Below, in pieces: positions 56,750 through 64,000 of a stretch of 64,000 nucleotides of DNA. The translations under genes were made by a program, and so were the position numbers. The notes beneath the pieces were generated by a model. It had not been told where the DNA came from. It saw only the letters and a list, made by a program, of their open reading frames with translations, and did no database searches. The DNA is from Vespula vulgaris (taxonomy: Eukaryota; Arthropoda; Insecta; Hymenoptera; Vespidae), in contig NC_066587.1 in the NCBI RefSeq assembly GCF_905475345.1, positions 15,545,558 to 15,609,557 on the forward strand, read 5' to 3'. The stretch's first letter is position 1. Every line of letters begins with the position of its first letter.

Positions 56750-56822
56750 GAAGATGACGACGACGACGACGACGACGACGATGATGATGATGAAGAAGAA
56801 GAAGAAGAAGAAGAAAAGGAAG
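56750..56822. repeat. (ACG)n-(ATG)n-(AAG)n compound triplet array
   Basis: Nine ACG, four ATG and about nine AAG units in a common triplet register, all on the plus strand. Confidence 0.95.
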
Positions 56823-56989
56823 AAAATGGCGAGAGGAGTCCAAAAGCAGAAAAGAGAAGAGAGAAGTGGAAAGAAGAGAAAAGAAGAGAAAGTTTTTATA
56901 ATATACTACGAAGGGGAAAGTAAAGAGACCGTAGACGATGCCGTAGACATAAGAGAAAGAAGAGTCGTGTACCCTTAACGCGCGTATAC

Positions 56990-57240
56990 ACAGGAGCAAG
57001 GTCCTTGGGCCCTCTTCGAGGATGGATACATAAACCTTCCAGAATTAATGCCATAAAGAAATCTTAAGCGTCGCTCGCGCGAGAGCTCCTAGTGGATGCC
57101 AGAGGCGAAGCACGAAAAAACACTCGTATATTCCCGGTGCATTCTCTGTTTACGGGCTGTTAACTGCGTGCGACCGTCTCGAGTTACATCAATAAACACG
57201 TACATAGATGCGCGCGCACGTGCAGAGAAACGGAGCAAGA
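56990..57240. promoter_or_regulatory. Candidate conserved noncoding island
   Basis: GC-balanced, CpG-rich. CAAGGTCCTTG at 56998-57008 is an inverted repeat around an AAGGTC nuclear-receptor-like half site. GAATTAATGCCATAAAG combines a TAAT core with GCCAT and CATAAA words. No coding signal. Confidence 0.32.
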
Positions 57241-57260
57241 AAAAGAGAGAACGAAAAAGA

Positions 57261-57288
57261 GATGGATAGATAGATGGATAGATAGATG

Positions 57289-57335
<47 letters not shown>

Positions 57336-57338
57336 AAA
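57261..57338. repeat. (GATA)n / (GATG GATA) array
   Basis: Higher-order GGATAGATAGAT units (12 bp) followed by plain GATA and then GA units. Confidence 0.95.
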
Positions 57339-58080
57339 TCAGGATGAGCTATAGATGAAAGAAGAGAGAAATAGAAGAGGAGAGAAAAATCTTTTTTATT
57401 ATTATTCTCGGTCTCGCCTTCCATCAATAAATATTTATCGGCAGAGAACACAATGCAAATATGAGCCCATACAATATGAGCGAGAGACGACGAGCATTAG
57501 CATAATCATCGAATACGAATGAAAAAGCCGATCGAACGATCGTACCATCGATTTTACTTGTCTCTTTGCTTTCAAATAGCTAATAAGAGTGGAATATCAT
57601 AAAATAATCATTCTTTGATACGAAAGAAGATAAAACGGGAGATTGAAAAATAAGGACTTTACGTTTAACCAAATAAATTGAAGTTGACTTCTTCCGTATC
57701 GTACGATAATTGCATACGATCTTAGTCAAGAATAATGTAAAAAGATAAAAGAAGTTTAGAAAAACGATAACTCTTCAGCTTCTAATTAATTACTTTGTTT
57801 TCATCAAGATACGTATTTTGCGACACAGTCTCTAATATCTTCTTGTAAACGAATATAAAATAAGCAAACTTGTCATAAGTGTTCGAAAGAGGAAAAAAAA
57901 AAGAAAACGAAAAAAGAAGAAATAATTAAAAAAATCCATCCAACGCGATTTACCATGTTGGAAATAACTATCTGTATAAAACAAATAAATAAAATATAAA
58001 TGAAATCGTTATTCATTCTTATTGATATATAATATAAATCATATGTATTTATTATACAAAAAAAAACAAAAGAAAAAAAT
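57339..58080. other. AT-rich stretch, no gene seen
   Basis: Short complex piece 57430-57560, AT-rich after, A-run 57893-57902. Confidence 0.45.
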
Positions 58081-58370
58081 ACATATACATATGTTTGCAA
58101 CTATAGGAAAAATTCATCCGCGAATCCACAAGAGCAATTATACTAATCGAAATCGAACGATTTCGTTCGAGTACTCTCGCGGATTTAAACGAGGCTTTCA
58201 TACTACTTCCGGCAATGTCGATTTCCAGGAAAAGCATTTTACCGGCGAAGAAGATACGACGAATGCATCGAGTGCGCGACCTTACCGTCGGCCAATCGCC
58301 TCCTCGTCTTGCGTTTCTCGCGTTGCACCGTCCCACTGCATCTGAATGCACCCGAGCCCGCCCGCTCGCT
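58081..58370. promoter_or_regulatory. Complex island with nested inverted repeats
   Basis: Outer arms ATCCGCGA (58116-58123) and TCGCGGAT (58177-58184) enclose CGAAATCG-AA-CGATTTCG (58148-58165). The RNA could fold into a 69 nt hairpin-like structure with an asymmetric interior loop. CpG-rich complex sequence continues to 58370. Could be a conserved element or a structured RNA; not a known microRNA. Confidence 0.27.
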
Positions 58371-58657
58371 CGGATATCTCTCTCTCTCTCTCTCGAGTCA
58401 AGCAGAATTAATGCGAAAGCACGTTGCTCCTTCTTGTTCTCTCCCCATCCTCCTCTTACCCCTTCCATCCCCCTTTTTCTTCTTTCCTTATCGAAAATCT
58501 CGTCGCTACGGTTAAAAGCGGTGAATATCCAATTTTCAACGCGAACAGTTCTATGAAAGATTTTTTTCTTTCTCTCTTTCTTTCTTTCTAAAAGAAGAGA
58601 AAAAGAAAAGTGAAGTTTGAAAGTTTTAAACTTATTCTTAATCGATTTATAAAGCAT

Positions 58658-58675
58658 CTTTCTTTCTTTCTTTCT

Positions 58676-58712
<37 letters not shown>
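58658..58712. repeat. (CTTT)n-(CT)n array
   Basis: About five CTTT units followed by about 13 CT units. Confidence 0.95.
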
Positions 58713-58715
<3 letters not shown>

Positions 58716-59565
58716 CGTTTATGAAAATGATTCGAATAAAATATTTCGAAACGATTATTTATAGAAAATTCTTGGAGTTTAACAAATGTGAAATATACGA
58801 AAACAGTTGGAAAAGTTATTTGTTATTCTTACGATCTAATAAGTTGTCTTGACACGAGCCCACATATAGACACACAGACACGAACAATCAATATCGAACT
58901 GTCAAAAATGAAGATTAAAAGATTTTAAAGTTTAATCGATCCATATAACCCGCCTAAATTATCTATCAGGTTTATTTTTTTTTATTTCGAAAATTCGATA
59001 CCCATGAAATTCGATAGAATAGGAATAACACGGAATATAACGTTTCGTTCGTAATTTAATAATTCGATTTCGAATGAATAGATAGAGACGGTTATGGTAA
59101 GAGTAAGGATAAACAGAAATAGTAAAGTGGCAAAACGTTTGTTTTCGTAGGAAAAATTCCATCCAAGGGAAATGGATATATCGTAGGTAATATATCAGTA
59201 AGAGGTACGGTGGTTGGAGGGATGAAGGGGGTAGTGGTAGTAGTACATCTTCGTTATCTCGACGCGAAACGTGAAACACTTCACTCGAGAATGTTATTCG
59301 AACATCATGCTCGAACAGTAAATCCGCTTGAGCACGAGCGTGGAACGAAAAGGGGATCGTTTATCGCGTTAATTTTCAGCTATAATCGCAGCGCTCCAAT
59401 GAGAATCTTCGAAGGGTAGGTATATATGCACACCCGAGTTCTATATACCTTTTGCGATATAAATTTAACGATATAAAAAAATTCTCCCGCGCACGCTTTG
59501 ATCATCGAGATTCAACTTTCACGATATTTCTCTTCTTTTAAAAAGAAAAAAAATATATATATAGA
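58713..59565. other. No gene seen
   Basis: AT-rich to 59200, complex 59200-59420 (G-rich 59210-59245), AT-rich after. Confidence 0.4.
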
Positions 59566-59582
59566 AAGAGAGAGAGAGAGAA

Positions 59583-59622
<40 letters not shown>
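59566..59622. repeat. (GA)n-(GATA)n array
   Basis: Seven or so GA units, then about ten GATA units. Same compound order as at 8263-8346. Confidence 0.95.
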
Positions 59623-60710
59623 ATAGAGAAATTGGAAAGGTTTGCGGTTAAATAAACGAATTTCTTTTTATTTGTTCGTTTTTTTTTTTTTCCTTATTAG
59701 TAGAGACACGACAACGATTTCACATCGAAAAAAGAGGGAGACGAAAAAAAAAGACCGAGTAACCAAAGTGCTTCTTGAAAAGTAACGCGTGTGCCTCGAA
59801 CGATGACATTAATCCTACGTCATATTTCGAACGTTAAATCCTCGAGTTCGTTCGAGAACGAATAGAAGAAGTACTTAGCCAAGTCTGCGCCGAGTTGGAT
59901 GGAAGGAGGGAATGAGTCGGGGAGGTTTAGGAGGACTATAGAAATGAATATTACGATTACGACGGAGCAAGATTATTCTATCCGATTCGTAAAAAAGAAG
60001 AAAAAAAAAATCGAAGTTCTTCGCGTAATTGAAAGTCGTACGAATACGATAATTAATTCGAATTTTAATTCGAACTACGTATTTTGTTCTTTCTTCTCTT
60101 TGTTTTCCTTACTTAATCAAATTTCGAATGATAAATAGTACATAGAATAATAGTACATAGTCGTCCTAAAAGTCAGAATAAAAGAGGAAGGAGGTAGTAT
60201 AATAATAAAAGGTATATTTGGGGAAAAATCAAAAAAAAAAGAAAGAAAGAAAGAAAGAAAGAAAGAATAAAAATGAAAAAAGAAAAAACACATTTCCAAA
60301 CCGCGAAATACATATCTATATCTAATCCTTTATACACCAGGACGTATAATATACCTAACAAAGAAAAAAATAAAAAGAAAGAAAAAAGAGAGAAAAGGGA
60401 GGGGAAAAAAAAAAGAGAGAAACCGCAAAGCGGAAATCACCGGCGTGCTATGGAAAAATCTCTTAAACACGGTATCGTACAGTGGCGCGAGCTTTTTGAT
60501 GACGAAAATAGAAGGGGGAAGGGGGAGGTGGGGAGGTTAGAGAGAGAGAAAAAAAAGAAGAAAAAAAAACAAAAGGTAGAAAATAGGATGAGGAGGGAGG
60601 AGAAGGTACAAGTATGCGTAATAATAAAGCCTATACGAGAAAGCAGGTAAAGCGCGAACGCATTCGATGCAACGAAAAAAATGGCGCGTATGCGTGAACT
60701 CTATTTATTT
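59623..60710. other. No gene seen; A/G-rich
   Basis: T-run 59680-59691, complex 59790-59940, (AAAG)n at 60239-60266, purine-rich 60360-60425 and 60510-60605. Confidence 0.45.
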
Positions 60711-60736
60711 CTTTCTCTCTCTCTCACTCTGTCTCT

Positions 60737-60771
<35 letters not shown>
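60711..60771. repeat. CT/CTTT microsatellite
   Basis: Imperfect CT units ending in (CT)14. Confidence 0.95.
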
Positions 60772-61115
60772 CGCGTATCACTACCGTGTATACCAGCATC
60801 AAATTCAAGCACGTACATCGTCACGCTTCGACCGCGTTGCTTCCCTTTCCTCTTTTCCTCGCCCCTCACTCACCCTCCTCCACCCAGCGTTCATTCCTAG
60901 GCGCTTTCGAATTTCATACTCCCCATGAGTACACGTAAAATATATATGTGTGTATGTATGTGTGTTTGTGTGCATGCGCGAGTAAAACCGATCTGCCTAT
61001 TGGTTACCAGAACGAGTACTTGCCAATTTATCCGTAGGCAAAAACAACGCGGCAAAGCGCCACAGGCACAATGGAAAAGCAGGAAAGCTCGATTTCGTAC
61101 GATCGATGCCAACGT
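60772..61115. other. Complex island
   Basis: Complex pieces at 60772-60920 and 60985-61115. CTGCCTATTGGTTACC holds an inverted CCAAT word. CGGCAAAGCGCCACAGGCACAATGG holds a Sox-type ACAATGG at about 61068. GT-rich alternation at 60945-60972. Confidence 0.25.
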
Positions 61116-61794
61116 TCTACACCCCCATCCCCTTCCCCCTTTCTCATTCTCGCGCTCTCTTTCTCACTCTTTCTCTCTCTTTCTCTCTCTTTCTCTGTGC
61201 GTCTCTCTCTTTCTATTTTTCTGACTTTTTATTTCTTTCCTTTTTCGTTTCTCTTTCCATTGCTTCTCCGTTAGCTCCGTCCGTTATCTCTTTCTCTTCC
61301 GTTTCTTTAAACTTTATCGGAAACTTCGACACCATCACTGTACCATTATTACCAGAGCTAAATTATAGCTATACCCTTGTCTTTGTCTTGCTCGATTAGA
61401 CTTTCTCTCGTGTCGTATCGTTTTTTAATTTGTTTCATCTATGAGTAAACGCAATTTTCTATAATTACATTTTTTATTATACGCGCACAGACACAAAATC
61501 GTATCATGTACAAATAATAGATAGCATTGTTTATTCATAATTCTACATTAACATTTTGTGGTATATTTAGCTCGTAATTATCTAAGAAAAAAAAGAAAAG
61601 AAAAGAAAAAGGAAAAAAGAAAATGTTGAAAATTTGGGATATAAAGAAAGAATTAAATTCGTCGCGATAAAATGGAAATAAAATATATAAGATACGGATG
61701 TACATATAAAGATACGATTGTGCGACTTTAAAGTTACACGATATTATAGGAGGGTTAAAGATAAAAGTAATTCTTCTTCTTCTTCGAAAGGGAG
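61116..61794. other. Pyrimidine-rich then AT-rich, no gene seen
   Basis: CT/CTTT-rich 61130-61260, AT-rich 61410-61760, TTC triplets at 61772-61786. Confidence 0.5.
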
Positions 61795-61828
61795 AGAGAA
61801 AAAAAGAGAGAGAGAGAGAGAGAGAGAA
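61795..61828. repeat. (GA)n microsatellite
   Basis: GAAAAAAA interruption and about 10 GA units. Confidence 0.94.
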
Positions 61829-62305
61829 CGTTTTCCCTCTACATATACTACCCTCTAATGTAGTCGTTATGAAGTTCTATAACTTTGTGGTCTCTTTTTA
61901 CGAAGGTACGTATCGTCCATTGATTTCATGCGAAAACTCGCATCCTCGTTCTTCTTTCTTTCCTTTTTCTATTTTTTTCATTTTTTTCTTTTCTCTTCTC
62001 GTGGGCGTCGACGAAGTTCTTACCACCGAGAAGATGTCACAATCGCCAAAAGTTTAAGGAAAGCGTAGCTAAAACGAGAGGAAAGAGGAATATAAGAGAG
62101 AAAGGAAAGAAGGAAGGAAACAGAAAAAAGAAAAAAAGATAGTAGAAAAAGAGGGAGGAAAAAAAAGATGAGGAAGATGCGGTCTACCGAGGGTAAAAAG
62201 GAAGAAAGTTTTCAACGAGAAGGAAAGCTTGCGAGGAGAGGAACGAAGCGACTGGATCTGAAAGTTTTACATAGTTATTTCGGGTTATTAAATAACGTGA
62301 CCCTC

Positions 62306-62347
<42 letters not shown>
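62306..62347. repeat. (AT)n microsatellite
   Basis: About 20 TA units. Purine-rich filler lies upstream (62060-62200). Confidence 0.96.
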
Positions 62348-62350
<3 letters not shown>

Positions 62351-62605
62351 GGTATGTATATAAGTATGTACATTGGGCCGTCACGGTAAATAGTGTCTAC
62401 AAAGTCTCTTGAGTATAACCAAGAAGTGCACGCAGTCAACTCGGAAAATTACTATCCCGCGAACGATAGTAAATCCCTTTGGTCCAACGAATATTAAATC
62501 CTGACATTTCTCTGATTTCGGTAAGAGCATCTCGTTTGCCGTTAATTATTTATTTATTTTAATGGGCTTACATTACGACGACGCTCTTCCAAGTGTATTC
62601 GTAAA
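62348..62605. promoter_or_regulatory. Candidate conserved noncoding island
   Basis: Complex sequence with homeodomain-type cores (CCGTTAATTATTT, TTTTAATGG), a CCAAGTG word at 62589 (Nkx2/Tinman-like) and ACTATCCCGCGAACGATAGT, whose ends ACTATC/GATAGT are inverted. Function inferred. Confidence 0.3.
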
Positions 62606-63289
62606 TTATAGTGATTTTCAGACACCCACTAAAGTGATTACATGTCGTCAACTATTCGCGCACAATAAATACGTATGTATGCACGTGCATGAATATATAT
62701 ATATAGATATGCATGTCCATTTATTCGCTGTAATACAATCTCAATTATCGTAGTTCAGCTTTCCATTTGAAATGAAATTCTACGGGGTTTCTTAATCATA
62801 GAAAAATTCGTTGACTTTCAAAAGCAAATGTGACTTACCATTTTTTTTTTTTTTTTTTTTTTCAATTAGGTACATCGCAAGAAACCAATAATCATTTTTA
62901 TATAGCAAATCTATAGTTACCAGATAAATAGGTATAAAAAAAAAAAAAAACACCTAAAGAAAAAAGAAGGGAAAAAAAAGTACGTGGTCCGTTCTCACGG
63001 AGAAATAAAAGCTCGGATATCAGAGTGTAATATTCATGAGCACGCGATCTTTCCTTTTCTTGGATATAGTATAATATACGATGATCGAAATGGGAGAAGA
63101 GAAAGGCGGAGATGCTTTATGGCCAATTCAAAGTAAATTGAATTCCATCGGACAGGAGTAGTATAGAGAAGATGGAAGAAAAAAGAGAGAGAGAGAAAGA
63201 GATGGAGATAGAGATAGAAATAGAGATAGAGATAAAGATAGATAGAAGGAAGAAGAAGTGCACACAGTGAATACGAAGAAAAAAATCGG
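62606..63289. other. No gene seen
   Basis: T22 run 62841-62862, A15 run 62936-62950, minus-strand donor-like CCATG|GTAAGT-type word next to the T run (62831-62840), GA/GATA-like purine run 63180-63245. Confidence 0.45.
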
Positions 63290-63485
63290 AATACATTTCC
63301 GGCGCGGTGCTCGACTTTCTCGTCGGGTAATTCGGTTATGAATTATGAAGTATCCGCCATGGAATAAATGATGATTACTTTTGACGTAGAAACGCGGCCG
63401 ATAATTCACGTGGGGAAGAGAAGCTCGTTCCACCTGACAAAAGTATTTCGCTACGGTTTTCTCTGAATTTTCATGAGCTAGCTTC
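63290..63485. other. Complex island
   Basis: CpG-containing (CCGGCGCGGTGCTCG, GCGGCCGATAATTCACGTGG) with an E-box CACGTG at about 63406 beside a TAATT core. Candidate regulatory element. Confidence 0.27.
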
Positions 63486-63639
63486 AACGAGAGAAAGAAA
63501 GAAATAAAGAAAAAAAAAAAGAAATAAAGAAAGGTGGAAATAAAGAGAGAAAGAGAAAAAGAGAGGAACAGATAGACAGAAAGAGAGACAATTCCATTCG
63601 AGAGTAAAAATATGTTCACCGATACTCGACTTCACGTTT

Positions 63640-63860
63640 CAGGACATTCTAGTTTCTATAGCAGGGACGTTGAGTTTTTTCCAATCTCCATCTAGGTAAT
63701 ATCTTTGGCCTATGCCAAGGACGCCAACGTGGTTTCCCTTGCAAGGGAATCGCGCAAAAAGAAATTTATTTCGCCGTTCGACATCCTCCTCTATAATCCT
63801 CGTGCCAATCTACTGTTATCTATTAACGACAACGGCGAAAACACGAAGAAAGGCAGAAAT
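63640..63860. other. Complex island with 16 bp palindrome
   Basis: TTCCCTTGCAAGGGAA at 63734-63749 is a perfect palindrome. TTGGC-CTAT-GCCAA lies just upstream (63705-63718). A plus frame without ATG covers 63705-63977; it is not recognised and ends in a T/CT-rich run. Confidence 0.28.
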
Positions 63861-64000
63861 AAACGCGTTTCTTTCATTTCAAGTTCCTTATTTTTCTCTC
63901 TTTCTCTATCTACTCTTTTTCTTTTTCTTTTTTTCTTTTTCGAAAACATTTTTCAACGTCGCCTTTTATCCGATTAAAAATCAAATAAAGTTAAAAGAAA
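63861..64000. other. Pyrimidine-rich window end, no gene seen
   Basis: T/CT-rich sequence, then short AT-rich end. Confidence 0.5.

Noticed and set aside
58052..58657. 201-codon minus frame
   Set aside because: Crosses a complex island, but composition is Arg/Ser/Lys-rich without domain, and a competing plus frame covers the same DNA.
1..64000. Bacterial operon, phage, CRISPR or plasmid content
   Set aside because: No ribosome binding site-ORF pattern, no direct repeats with spacers, no recognisable prokaryotic protein. All sequence traits are of an animal nuclear genome.
1..64000. Telomeric (TTAGG)n repeats
   Set aside because: Looked for because of the insect context; no TTAGG or CCTAA array is present.

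Overview
The window reads as a 64 kb gene-poor stretch of an animal nuclear genome, most likely an insect and quite possibly an aculeate hymenopteran (bee, ant or wasp). This placement is an inference. It rests on the AT-leaning base composition with CpG plainly not depleted (TCGATCG, CGAACG and ACG arrays are everywhere), the very high density of (GA)n/(CT)n microsatellites, the absence of any bacterial gene organisation, and the near absence of transposable elements. No bacterial operon, rRNA, tRNA, CRISPR array or plasmid feature was seen. I also compared by eye with the mature sequences of common conserved insect microRNAs (let-7, miR-1, miR-7, miR-8, miR-9, miR-10, miR-100, miR-125, miR-124, bantam, iab-4 and others) and found none.

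No protein-coding gene can be called with confidence. Almost all open frames are translations of microsatellites (SLSLSL, RERERE, TTTT, YIYIYI) or AT-rich noise. Four places deserve a reserved entry: a possible two-exon small ORF at about 9.3-9.65 kb (+), an 87-codon frame of ordinary composition at 33.9-34.2 kb (+), a short patch at 43.3-43.5 kb (+) that faintly resembles the end of a Ty3/Gypsy-type integrase, and several exon-like intervals with good splice signals (34,594-34,608 +; 39,263-39,343 +; 41,924-42,070 -).

The layout alternates three textures. (1) Microsatellite clusters: (CT/GA)n, (AT)n, (GATA)n, (TATG)n, (ACG)n and 5-10 bp units. The richest are at 0.86-1.66 kb, 23.7-24.0 kb, 34.2-34.8 kb, 47.2-50.1 kb and 55.1-55.3 kb. 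(2) AT-rich or purine/pyrimidine-biased filler with no visible feature. (3) About forty islands of 120-500 bp of complex, GC-balanced, CpG-containing sequence. These carry clustered homeodomain cores (TAAT/ATTA), Sox-type and Grainyhead-type words and short perfect palindromes. The islands look like conserved noncoding elements or enhancers of a developmental locus, either inside a very long intron or in a gene desert. That is an interpretation, because no alignment was available.

The most distinctive items are: two matches to a dimeric SoxE-type arrangement with the same 16 bp geometry (6,065-6,080 and 52,035-52,050); a homeodomain-core cluster at 45.3-45.43 kb; three K50-type (GGATT) words around a 9 bp inverted repeat at 13.32-13.36 kb; a 19 bp inverted repeat of splice-donor-like sequence at 41,906-41,924; a GC-rich candidate promoter zone at 47.3-50.1 kb; a 10 bp phased A-tract at 18.45 kb; and oppositely oriented CT/GA arrays able to form long RNA hairpins.
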